A stretch of 18,980 bases of DNA. Source: Saprospiraceae bacterium. Its GTDB lineage: Bacteria; Bacteroidota; Bacteroidia; Chitinophagales; Saprospiraceae. Shown one piece after another: positions 1-6,438 of the stretch (positions are counted from its first letter, which is position 1; each line of letters opens with the position of its first letter). A model generated the notes under the pieces. The model was not told where the DNA came from and ran no database searches. It saw only the letters and a program-made list of their open reading frames with translations. The DNA lies in assembly GCA_020849825.1 (NCBI GenBank), contig JADZFP010000320.1, positions 1 through 18,980 of the forward strand. The letters are read 5' to 3'. The translations under genes were made by a program, and so were the position numbers.

Positions 1-301
1 CGCCCGGCCGGCTTTTGTTTTTCATAAATTGAATGGCCCGCACGCCGCGCAGCGTTCCCGCGAGCACAATCATGGCAATACCCAGCAAAAACTGGAAAAA
101 CACTTGGTCGGGGCGCTTTACATAACCCATCCAGGAAGTCACCACCACGACCAGCATGGCATAAAAAAACACTTTGCCTGCCAGCCGGTGATTTTTGACG
201 TTTTTAAAATTGTAAAAAATGGCAATCGGTCCTGCAATCAGGGTAGAAGCCCCGGCAATGACATGAACGATGAGGGATAGTTTTCCGAATACTTGTTCCA
301 T
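1..301 (-). CDS. DUF2306-like membrane protein (partial, C-terminus outside window)
   Basis: A minus-strand frame opens with ATG at 301-299 and stays open for 100 codons to the left edge, so the C-terminus is missing. The protein begins MEQVFGKLSLIVHVIAGAST and has three hydrophobic stretches, at roughly residues 7-30, 42-60 and 68-85. It carries an H-x-x-A-G ... GPIA-x-F pattern and an HRLAGK motif between the first and second segments. This layout (His in TM1, then a short basic loop with HR-x-x-G) resembles the small multi-pass DUF2306 family, whose function is not established. The family call rests on motif memory only. Immediately upstream lies a 314-bp repeat array, so the gene probably has its own promoter in about 302-405, but I see no clear -7 box there. 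Confidence 0.6.
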   Translation of the reverse strand, partial: MEQVFGKLSLIVHVIAGASTLIAGPIAIFYNFKNVKNHRLAGKVFFYAMLVVVVTSWMGYVKRPDQVFFQFLLGIAMIVLAGTLRGVRAIQFMKNKSRPG

Positions 302-405
302 GGTCCCAAAAAAAGGTTTGTTATAAACACGGGACAAAAGAACAGGCTGGGCCAATACCGCGCCTGAAAGAGGGGCGTTTGGCACGGATGAGGGGTGAGT
401 TGCAT

Positions 406-719
406 GGTTTTGGGTTTTAGGTGTTGGGTTTTAGGTTTTGGGTTTTAGGAGTTGGGTTTGGCAAAAGGGTTGTTTCTGCTCTCGGAAAGTGTCACGAGGC
501 AAAGCCTCGCGCGAGCAGCGGATCATTACTTCCCAAATCCGAAGCGCTATCCGAGAGCAGCAACAACCCTTTTGCCAAACCCCAACACCCAACACCCAAA
601 ACCCGCCCCGAGAGCAGGAACAACCCTTTTGCCAAAACCTAAAACCCAATGCCCAAAACCCGCCCCGAGAGCAGCAACAACCCTTTTGCCAAAACCCAAA
701 ACCCAACTCCCAAAACCTA
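406..719. repeat. Composite inverted array of GG-phased heptamers and three 57-bp repeats
   Basis: This fills most of the 415-bp stretch between the DUF2306-like gene and the LytTR gene. At 406-454 there are seven consecutive 7-bp units of the type GGTTTTR or GGNGTTG on the plus strand, followed by a core (463-484, reading AAAAGGGTTGTTTCTGCTCT on plus). At 551, 608 and 665 start three near-identical units with an exact 57-bp period. Each reads CCGAGAGCAG, then ACAACCCTTTTGCC, then C/A-rich heptamers, and so is the same core on the minus strand. The left and right halves are therefore inverted copies around a spacer of about 65 bp that itself holds a CGAGGC/GCCTCG hairpin (492-506). The stop codon (TAG) and last codon of the LytTR gene lie inside the first minus-strand heptamers. 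No coding potential is credible here: open frames across it are low-complexity repeat translations. Confidence 0.9.
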
Positions 720-1586
720 AAACCTTTTCCGGATTTCATCATTCAGGGCTCTCGATACCGGGACGGTTGGTTCGAGGCCATCGAGGTGGAGTTTGTAGCC
801 CTGGGCGTTGCCGCTGATGCGAATGACCCGGTCGAGGTTGACGACATAGGTTCGGTGGCAGCGGAAAAATCGTGGGTAAGGGGCGAGCGCTGCTTCAAAA
901 CGCCGCAGGGCGCCGCGCAGGAGACGTTGGCGGATGGCGCCGTTTTCGCGGTAAAAAACCTGTACATAATTGTCGGCTGCTGCCAGACAGAGCAGGTCGT
1001 CGGGGTGGATTTGTAAGCTTTCGCCCTGGTTTTCGCCGTTCAGCAAAAGCGCCGGCTCGGCAGGGTGGGGCGCCGACGGATGCAGGTGACGGGTCAGGTC
1101 GGCCGCTTCGGCCGCATATCGCTGCATCAGTTGCACCTGTTTGCGCAGCACGCCGTACAGGGTTGGAAATATCCCCACTGCCCAGGTGACGAATTGCCAG
1201 TACGCAAAAGTCCGCCAGTTCAAAGGCTGGTCAAACCGCACGACGGCGTACAACATATTTGCCGTAGCAATCACGCTGACAAACAGCAGGGTCGTGACGA
1301 TTTCTTTCCAAACCTGCCATTTTTCTTCTTTAAAAAAATGAGGAAAAAAAGCCTGCAATGGCCCCCAGGCCAAAGTCACAACCGAAGTGATGAGGCCGTA
1401 TTCTGCACAAATCCGCAAATAAAACCACTCCTTGCCAGCGGGGACGCGGCTGCCGAAGGGTTGCAGGATAAACAAAAACAGCAACACGAACAAACCGCTG
1501 CCCAGTGCCATCCGCCAGTTCCAGCGGGTTTCGTCGTGCATCGGGTAGGGTTGTGAAAGCTTGTTGCGCAGGGTCGGCCAAAGCAT
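717..1586 (-). CDS. Membrane-anchored LytTR-family DNA-binding protein
   Basis: A 289-residue protein with four predicted TM helices (about residues 24-43, 57-80, 94-116, 126-147). The first ends in QPFG, as in many Bacteroidota LytTR membrane proteins. A linker of about 40 residues leads to a C-terminal LytTR domain (about 190-289). Family landmarks visible are DNYVQVFY (205-212), the R-x-x-L-R-x-x-L-R-R-F helix, FRCHRTYVVNLD (241-252) and PVSRALN near the end. LytTR domains bind promoter DNA; no response-regulator receiver domain or kinase gene is adjacent, so the input is probably sensed in the membrane part (inference). I chose ATG at 1586 because the alternative ATG at 1658 abuts the divergent glmM start and would leave no room for either promoter. 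The C-terminal R-F-stop is supplied by the downstream heptamer repeat. Confidence 0.85.
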   Translation of the reverse strand: MLWPTLRNKLSQPYPMHDETRWNWRMALGSGLFVLLFLFILQPFGSRVPAGKEWFYLRICAEYGLITSVVTLAWGPLQAFFPHFFKEEKWQVWKEIVTTLLFVSVIATANMLYAVVRFDQPLNWRTFAYWQFVTWAVGIFPTLYGVLRKQVQLMQRYAAEAADLTRHLHPSAPHPAEPALLLNGENQGESLQIHPDDLLCLAAADNYVQVFYRENGAIRQRLLRGALRRFEAALAPYPRFFRCHRTYVVNLDRVIRISGNAQGYKLHLDGLEPTVPVSRALNDEIRKRF

Positions 1587-1658
1587 ACGGCGAAGGTAGG
1601 GCCAAGTTTGTATTGCCGATGGCGATTGTTGTGCCGGTGCTTTACCTTTGCCGGCCAT
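1587..1658. promoter_or_regulatory. Divergent promoter region for LytTR gene and glmM
   Basis: A 72-bp spacer between the divergent starts. On the plus strand TACCTTTG (1643-1650) fits the Bacteroidota -7 consensus TAnnTTTG and lies only 8 nt before the glmM ATG. On the minus strand TACCTTCG (1598-1591) is a one-mismatch match 4 nt before the LytTR ATG. I see no convincing -33 TTTG box at the expected distance for either. If used, both transcripts would be leaderless or nearly so. Confidence 0.45.
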
Positions 1659-3038
1659 ATGCCTCTCATCAAATCTATTTCCGGTTTTCGCGGCACCATC
1701 GGCGGCCGCGCGGGCGACAACCTCACCCCGCAAGATATTGTCGAATGTACGGCCGCTTTTGGTCAGTGGGTCGTCGAGACCTCGGGTAAAAACACCATCG
1801 TGGTCGGTCGTGACGGCCGTATTTCCGGCGACATCGTGGCCGGCCTGGTGGTCAATACCCTGCGTGCCTGCGGTATTTCAGTCATCGATCTGGGGCTCAG
1901 CACCACCCCGACCGTCGAACTGGCCGTGCCGGCCGAAGGTGCGGGCGGCGGTATCATTCTGACGGCCAGTCACAATCCGCGTGAGTGGAACGCCCTCAAA
2001 CTGCTCAATCATCGCGGCGAATTTATCAGCGCCGCCGACGGCGCCAACGTGCTGGCCCGTGTGGCTGCCGGCGCGATCGAGTATGCTCCGGTCGACCGGC
2101 TGGGCGCTTATCGCCAGGAGAGCGGTTATATCCAGCGCCATATCGATCAAATTCTTGCTTTGCCGCTGGTCAATGCAGAAGCCGTTCGTGCTAAAAATTA
2201 CAAGGTGGTGGTCGATGCCGTCAACTCCACCGGCGCCTTGTCGGTGCCACCGCTGCTCGAAGCCCTGGGTTGCCAGGTTGTGCTGCTCAATGGCGAAATC
2301 AACGGTCAGTTTGCTCACAATCCGGAGCCTTTGAAAGAACACCTTGGGCAACTTTCCACCGAGGTTCGGATGCAGAAAGCCCAGCTCGGCATCGCTGTCG
2401 ATCCGGATGTCGACCGCCTGGTTTTTATGTGTGGAGACGGCGAGTTGTTCGGCGAAGAATACACCCTTGTAGCCGTGGCTGATTACGTTTTGGCGCAAAA
2501 AGGCGGTGGAAATACGGTGTCCAACCTGTCAAGCACCCGCGCCCTGCGCGATATAACCCACAAATACGGCGGCGAATATTATGCGGCCGCGGTAGGCGAG
2601 GTGAATGTGGTGGAAAAGATGAAAGCCGTCAATGCGGTGATCGGCGGCGAAGGAAACGGCGGCGTCATTTTGCCCGAACTGCATTACGGACGCGATGCAT
2701 TGGTCGGCATTGCCTTGTTTCTCAGCCACCTGGCTCTTTTTGGAAAACAAATTTCCACCCTGCGCAGCACCTATCCGGACTACCGCATGGCCAAAACCAA
2801 AATCGACAGGTCACCCGACATCGATCTGGAAAACATCTTTGCAGCCCTGAAAGAAAAGTACCGCAACGAGCAGATCAATACGGAAGACGGGCTGAAAATT
2901 GATTTTGAAAGCGGTTGGGTACACCTGCGCCCTTCCAATACGGAGCCGATTATTCGCGTCTACTCCGAGAGCAATTCCGACGTCGTCGCACAAAACCTGG
3001 CGCGCAAAATCATCAGCGATATTCAGGAACTGCGATAA
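1659..3038 (+). CDS. glmM: Phosphoglucosamine mutase / alpha-D-phosphohexomutase
   Basis: A 459-residue, full-length member of the alpha-D-phosphohexomutase superfamily. The four signature sites are all present: the phosphoserine loop TASHNP (102-107, catalytic S104); the metal site DPDVDR (248-253); the sugar-binding loop GGEGNGG (329-335); and the phosphate-binding loop RPSNTEP (424-430). The start MPLIKSISGFRGTIGG is the usual N-terminus in Bacteroidota, which fixes ATG at 1659. The expected reaction is glucosamine-6-P to glucosamine-1-P on the way to UDP-GlcNAc, in the cytoplasm. This supplies the same peptidoglycan pathway as the mur genes further right. Substrate specificity (glucosamine, mannose or glucose phosphate) cannot be read with certainty from motifs, so glmM is the best but not the only call. 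A terminator hairpin follows, shared with the convergent gene. Confidence 0.87.
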   Translation: MPLIKSISGFRGTIGGRAGDNLTPQDIVECTAAFGQWVVETSGKNTIVVGRDGRISGDIVAGLVVNTLRACGISVIDLGLSTTPTVELAVPAEGAGGGIILTASHNPREWNALKLLNHRGEFISAADGANVLARVAAGAIEYAPVDRLGAYRQESGYIQRHIDQILALPLVNAEAVRAKNYKVVVDAVNSTGALSVPPLLEALGCQVVLLNGEINGQFAHNPEPLKEHLGQLSTEVRMQKAQLGIAVDPDVDRLVFMCGDGELFGEEYTLVAVADYVLAQKGGGNTVSNLSSTRALRDITHKYGGEYYAAAVGEVNVVEKMKAVNAVIGGEGNGGVILPELHYGRDALVGIALFLSHLALFGKQISTLRSTYPDYRMAKTKIDRSPDIDLENIFAALKEKYRNEQINTEDGLKIDFESGWVHLRPSNTEPIIRVYSESNSDVVAQNLARKIISDIQELR

Positions 3039-3044
3039 AGCCGC

Positions 3045-3067
3045 TGCCGTCAGTGCGGCAATTTTTT
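3045..3067 (+). terminator. Intrinsic terminator of glmM
   Basis: The sequence has a 5-bp G/C-rich stem TGCCG (3045-3049) and CGGCA (3056-3060) with a 6-nt loop, followed at once by ATTTTTT. It sits 7 nt after the glmM stop codon and overlaps the last codons and stop of the convergent minus-strand gene, so it is placed to separate two convergent units. Confidence 0.7.
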
Positions 3068-3463
3068 ACGCAATACGCCGTACAGGTAAGTGCCCGTCAT
3101 GGCCGCTACCAGGTACACGATAAATACCGTGATACCGCTGCCCAGCAGGATGAACATAGGCGCCGGACAAGCGCCGGCGAGCGCCCAGCCCAGTCCGAAA
3201 ATGAACCCGCCGATCAGATAACGCGGCACGCTCATCGCTTTGTCTTTGATGACGATCTCCTGACCTTCCACGTTGTGGATGTGGCGCCTTTTCACGATCT
3301 GCACGATCAAAATACCGGCAATGACCGCCGAGCCGATGATGCCGTACATGTGGAACGACTGGAAACGGAACATTTCATAAATGCGAAACCACGACACGGC
3401 TTCACTTTTGTACAAGGTAATCCCCAGCAAAATGCCAATGAGGATATATCGGGACATGCGCAT
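3050..3463 (-). CDS. YeeE/YedE-type transporter subunit, short half (DUF6691-like)
   Basis: A 137-residue integral membrane protein with about four TM segments (about 5-18, 40-56, 81-98, 104-130). It has the conserved GWALAGACPAPMF motif (92-104) with C99 in the G-x-C-P-x-P signature of the YeeE/YedE (sulfur transport, TsuA/PmpB-like) superfamily. A basic loop (KRRHIHNVEGQEI) separates the second and third segments. Family members of this split type work as a pair with a larger YeeE subunit and are linked to uptake of thiosulfate or other reduced sulfur species through Cys relays. It lies 21 nt downstream of the larger subunit on the same strand, so the two form an operon. Its stop codon lies inside the convergent glmM terminator hairpin. 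Confidence 0.82.
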   Translation of the reverse strand: MRMSRYILIGILLGITLYKSEAVSWFRIYEMFRFQSFHMYGIIGSAVIAGILIVQIVKRRHIHNVEGQEIVIKDKAMSVPRYLIGGFIFGLGWALAGACPAPMFILLGSGITVFIVYLVAAMTGTYLYGVLRKKLPH

Positions 3464-3484
3464 AGCAATAAGGGTATTTGATGG

Positions 3485-4078
3485 TTAAAAAATAAGCGGA
3501 ACCAGCACGTAAGTCATAAATAATCCGCCAAGGAAGAAGCCCACCACGGCGATCAAAGAGGGCAATTGCAGCGCCGAAAGACCGCTGATGGCATGGCCCG
3601 AAGTGCAGCCGCCTGCGTAGCGGGCGCCAAAACCGACCAGCAAACCGCCGCCGGCGATGACCAGCAGGCCCTGCCAGCTGAATATGGATTCCCAGGAAAT
3701 AAAATCAGGTACCAGCGGCACGCGACCATTTTCTACTTGTATGCCGATTTGTTGCAGACTGGCGACCGTGGCATCCGAAATATGAGCCAGGTTGCCTTCC
3801 GGAGTCGACAGGTAATGCGAAGCGATGTAGCCGCCAAAAACGGCGCCGAGGGCTACCAGCAGGTTCCATTCGCCGGCCTGCCAGTTGATTTTGAAAAACT
3901 CGTTCATGTCGTCGGCGCCGTCGGCCGCGCACATGAGGCGGAAGTTTTCGGATATGCCGAACTCGTGTCCGAACCAAAGCAGGACGAACATAATTATGGC
4001 CAGAATCGGGCCGGCGACATACCAGGGCCAGGGCTGGCTAATCCATTGGAGAAAGTCAATTAAAAATTGAGGTGCCAT
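3485..4078 (-). CDS. YeeE/YedE-type transporter subunit, long half
   Basis: A 197-residue membrane protein, first gene of a minus-strand pair. The hallmark is GARYAGGCTSGHAISG (151-166) with C158, the Cys-containing pore motif of YeeE/YedE (TsuA-like) sulfur transporters. TM segments lie at about 20-36, 73-90, 136-155 and 172-195. A further Cys lies at C50 in a small loop after TM1. Together with the downstream 137-aa subunit it would make up one complete two-half transporter. It diverges from a sulfide:quinone oxidoreductase gene, which supports a role in reduced-sulfur handling. The exact substrate is not readable from sequence. The start ATG at 4078 is the only one giving the usual N-terminus before TM1. 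Confidence 0.85.
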   Translation of the reverse strand: MAPQFLIDFLQWISQPWPWYVAGPILAIIMFVLLWFGHEFGISENFRLMCAADGADDMNEFFKINWQAGEWNLLVALGAVFGGYIASHYLSTPEGNLAHISDATVASLQQIGIQVENGRVPLVPDFISWESIFSWQGLLVIAGGGLLVGFGARYAGGCTSGHAISGLSALQLPSLIAVVGFFLGGLFMTYVLVPLIF

Positions 4079-4245
4079 ATGATAGTGATTGGATTATTGG
4101 TTCAAAGATGCCCGAAAGGTAATTCAGTGGGTTGAGCCTGGAAAGTGACGATTATCACAATTAAATCTGACTTTAGTCCAACCAGTCGCGCCGCTTATGT
4201 CGGTAGCTTTGTAGCGCAGTAACGATTCGAAAAACACTGCTTGTC
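4079..4245. promoter_or_regulatory. Divergent control region of the sulfur genes
   Basis: A 167-bp spacer. On plus, TAGCTTTG (4204-4211) is a perfect TAnnTTTG -7 element 34 nt before the sqr ATG, but there is no TTTG at the right distance for a -33 box. About 60 bp upstream of the expected start, the sequence has GTGA-N6-TCACA (4145-4159), close to the CRP/FNR-family site TGTGA-N6-TCACA. On minus, TACCTTTC (4121-4114) is a one-mismatch -7 candidate for the transporter pair. The palindrome therefore lies between the two promoters. Confidence 0.5.
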
Positions 4246-5439
4246 ATGAAACATCAAATCCTGATCGTCGGCGGCGGCAACGCCGGTTTATCCACTGCCT
4301 CCAAGTTGTTGCTCAAAAATTCCAAACTGGACATAGGCATCATTGAACCTTCCGAAAAGCATTATTACCAACCCGCCTGGACGCTGGTGGGCGGCGGCGT
4401 GTACGACATCAACGATACCATCCGCAACGAGGCCGACTTTATGCCCAAAGGCGTCAACTGGATTAAAGATGCCGTCGAAACCTTCCAGCCCGATCAAAAT
4501 ACCGTGACCACCCGCAAAGGCGAAGTAATCGGCTACGATTACCTGATCGTTTGTCCCGGCATTCAACTAAACTGGAACAAAGTGGAGGGGCTGGCCGAAA
4601 CTTTGGGTAAAAACGGGGTATGTTCCAATTATACGGTCCAAACGGCTCCTTATACATATGAATGTCTTCAGGGGTTGAAAGACGGTCAGACGGCCATCTT
4701 TACCGCTCCGGGCACAGCCGTCAAATGCGGCGGCGCTCCGCAAAAAATCATGTACCTGGCTGGCGATTACCTGCGCCGGCACGGCAAGGCCGATACGGTC
4801 AAAGTAGAATTCTGTACGGCCGGCGGTGTGATTTTTGGCATTGAAAAATACGCCAAAACCCTGCGCAAGGTGGCCGAGCGTTACAAAATCGGGTTGCATT
4901 TCAAACACGACCTGATCAAAGTCGATGGCCCCGGCCACACCGCTACGTTTAAAGTAACCGCGCCCGACGGCACGGTGAGCGAAGAAGCCCGCCATTTCGA
5001 CATGCTGCACGTGACACCCCCTCAAAGCGCTCCGGACTTCATTCGCAACAGTCCGCTCGCCAATGAAGCCGGCTGGGTCGACGTCGACAAATACAGCCTT
5101 CGGCACAACAAGTATCCCAACGTATTCGCGATCGGGGATGCAGCCGGTATGCCCAATTCCAAAACCGGCGCCGCTGTGCGCAAACAAGCCCCGGTACTCG
5201 TCGCCAACCTGCTGGCCGTCATGGCCGGCGCTCAGCCAGCCGCCAAATACAATGGCTACAGTTCCTGCCCGATCGTGACCGGTTACGGCAAACTGATGCT
5301 GGCCGAGTTCGACTACGACAACAAGCCGACCGAAACATTCCCCTTCGACCAGTCGAAAGAACGCTGGACGATGTGGGTATTGAAACGCTACATTTTGCCC
5401 TGGTTGTACTGGCATCAGATTCTGCAGGGGCGGATGTAA
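4246..5439 (+). CDS. sqr: Sulfide:quinone oxidoreductase, type II-like
   Basis: A 397-residue FAD flavoprotein that oxidises sulfide and passes electrons to the membrane quinone pool. The N-terminal dinucleotide fold GGGNAGLS (9-16) starts the protein. KCGGAPQK (160-167) holds C161, and SSCPIVTGYGK (339-349) holds C341; these are the two redox cysteines of the SQR family. AIGDAAGMPNSKTGAAVRKQ (295-314) is the second FAD motif. The tail FPFDQSKERW followed by LPWLYWHQIL is the amphipathic membrane-docking end seen in type II enzymes related to mitochondrial SQOR. The start is fixed by the MKHQILIVGGG N-terminus. The divergent YeeE/YedE pair supports a sulfur module. No persulfide dioxygenase or rhodanese gene is adjacent. 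Confidence 0.93.
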   Translation: MKHQILIVGGGNAGLSTASKLLLKNSKLDIGIIEPSEKHYYQPAWTLVGGGVYDINDTIRNEADFMPKGVNWIKDAVETFQPDQNTVTTRKGEVIGYDYLIVCPGIQLNWNKVEGLAETLGKNGVCSNYTVQTAPYTYECLQGLKDGQTAIFTAPGTAVKCGGAPQKIMYLAGDYLRRHGKADTVKVEFCTAGGVIFGIEKYAKTLRKVAERYKIGLHFKHDLIKVDGPGHTATFKVTAPDGTVSEEARHFDMLHVTPPQSAPDFIRNSPLANEAGWVDVDKYSLRHNKYPNVFAIGDAAGMPNSKTGAAVRKQAPVLVANLLAVMAGAQPAAKYNGYSSCPIVTGYGKLMLAEFDYDNKPTETFPFDQSKERWTMWVLKRYILPWLYWHQILQGRM

Positions 5440-5602
5440 CTGTAGCGCCGACCTCCAGGTCGGCGAAATAACGATCCGCAGCAACCCGCGATTATCGGCT
5501 ATTGTTCCGCACGAATACTGCTTAATGACGCCCGGAGCAATAGCTGATAATCGCGGTTTTTTATTTCCCTCAACATCGCCGACCTGGAGGTCGGCGCTAC
5601 AG
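5440..5602. repeat. Nested inverted repeat element with internal terminator-like stem
   Basis: The element starts on the base after the sqr stop codon. The outer arms 5440-5466 and 5576-5602 are a perfect 27-bp inverted repeat, and each arm is itself a hairpin (CGCCGACCT-CC-AGGTCGGCG). The inner arms 5486-5508 and 5534-5556 match at 21 of 23 positions and are followed by TTTTTTATTT, so the inner stem could end sqr transcription. A partial third copy of the arm end (CGGCGCTACAG) follows at 5604-5614. It resembles a non-autonomous or REP-like palindromic repeat; no coding frame lies inside. Confidence 0.85.
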
Positions 5603-5617
5603 GCGGCGCTACAGTGC

Positions 5618-5625
5618 TATCTTTA
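5618..5625 (+). promoter_or_regulatory. Candidate -7 element of the methyltransferase gene
   Basis: TATCTTTA matches TAnnTTTG at all but the last base and ends 6 nt before the ATG at 5632. No -33 box is clear, because the upstream sequence is the arm of the inverted repeat. The transcript would be almost leaderless. Confidence 0.35.
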
Positions 5626-5631
5626 CCCGCA

Positions 5632-6243
5632 ATGAAATCGGACTCTGCTCAACAACAATGGAACCAGCGTTGGCTCAATGGACAGACCGGCTGGGATTTG
5701 CGCTCCGCATCGCCGCCTTTGTGCGCGTATTGTCTTCAGATACCTGTCGAGCGCCGCAATTTGCGACTCCTGATTCCGGGATGCGGCAATGCGTATGAGG
5801 CTTTGTTTTTGCTGGAGCAGGGTTTCTCCGACATCACGTTGATCGACATCGCGCCCGCGGCAGTCGAGATCATACGACAGCGTTTTGACGCCGGGGCGCC
5901 GGAAGGCTGGGCGGAGAAGGTGAAGATCGTCTGCGGTGACTTTTTTGAGCACCAGGGGGTGTATGATCTGATTCTCGAACAAACCTTTTTTTGTGCCCTG
6001 GACCCCGCACTAAGGCATGATTACGTTGTGAAAATGAATGAGTTGCTAGCGCCGGGCGGTCGCCTGGCCGGCGTTTTGTTCGACCGCGATTTTGAGGGCG
6101 GGCCGCCTTTTGGCGGTAGCCGGGATGAGTATGAAAGCCTGTTTGCTCCGCAATTCACTATTAAAACACTTGCGGCTGGTCACAACTCGGTAGCGCCGAG
6201 GGCAGGTACCGAGGTGTTTGTAATTTTGGAAAAGAAAGGGTAG
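5632..6243 (+). CDS. TPMT-family SAM-dependent methyltransferase
   Basis: A 203-residue class I methyltransferase of the thiopurine S-methyltransferase-like family. Visible landmarks are: the N-terminal W-x-x-R-W and TGWDL (19-23) that cap the substrate; the SAM loop LLIPGCGNAYEA (46-57); the acidic end of strand 2, LIDIAP (70-75); GDFF (102-105); DLILEQTFFCALDP (112-125); and FEGGPPFGGSRDEY (154-167), typical of bacterial members. Homologues methylate small S, Se or Te compounds or halides; the substrate here is unknown. I use ATG 5632, not the in-frame GTG at 5614, because the family N-terminus is short and 5614 would run into the -7 box. It stands alone on the plus strand, though the neighbouring sulfide gene makes a thiol or sulfide substrate conceivable (inference). 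Confidence 0.85.
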   Translation: MKSDSAQQQWNQRWLNGQTGWDLRSASPPLCAYCLQIPVERRNLRLLIPGCGNAYEALFLLEQGFSDITLIDIAPAAVEIIRQRFDAGAPEGWAEKVKIVCGDFFEHQGVYDLILEQTFFCALDPALRHDYVVKMNELLAPGGRLAGVLFDRDFEGGPPFGGSRDEYESLFAPQFTIKTLAAGHNSVAPRAGTEVFVILEKKG

Positions 6244-6259
6244 AGGAAACAGATTCAAA

Positions 6260-6275
6260 AAAAATCCGGATTTTT
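6260..6275. terminator. A/T-flanked TCCGGA palindrome after methyltransferase gene
   Basis: AAAAATCCGGATTTTT is a perfect 16-bp palindrome 17 nt after the methyltransferase stop codon. It could act as a weak bidirectional terminator, though an RNA hairpin would need to open its centre to form a loop. The same AAAATCCGGA stem recurs in the longer hairpin at 10490-10528. Confidence 0.35.
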
Positions 6276-6438
6276 GTGCTGCCCGAAAGCGCCGAACCTT
6301 TGTTAATCCCCTCCGCTTTTCCGGGTTTCCCCGCCATAGTCTCGCAACCTTAACGCTTTGTTAATCACGCCGCCGGGCAAAAGAAAGCCCGTGCGTCGCC
6401 GTTTCTCTGGCCAGACAAAACCCACCGACCCATCCACC

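Noticed and set aside
406..460. Telomere-like GGGTTTTA repeats
   Set aside because: They resemble some eukaryotic telomere units, but the array is internal, inverted, short and framed by bacterial genes, so a chromosome end is not supported.
551..719. CRISPR array
   Set aside because: The period is 57 bp, but the parts between the constant blocks are near-identical heptamers, not unique spacers, and no cas genes are nearby.
431..1016. Open frames of 70-190 codons across the repeat array on both strands
   Set aside because: Their translations are runs of repeated residues made by the heptamer and 57-bp units; the stretch past 717 is antisense to the LytTR gene.
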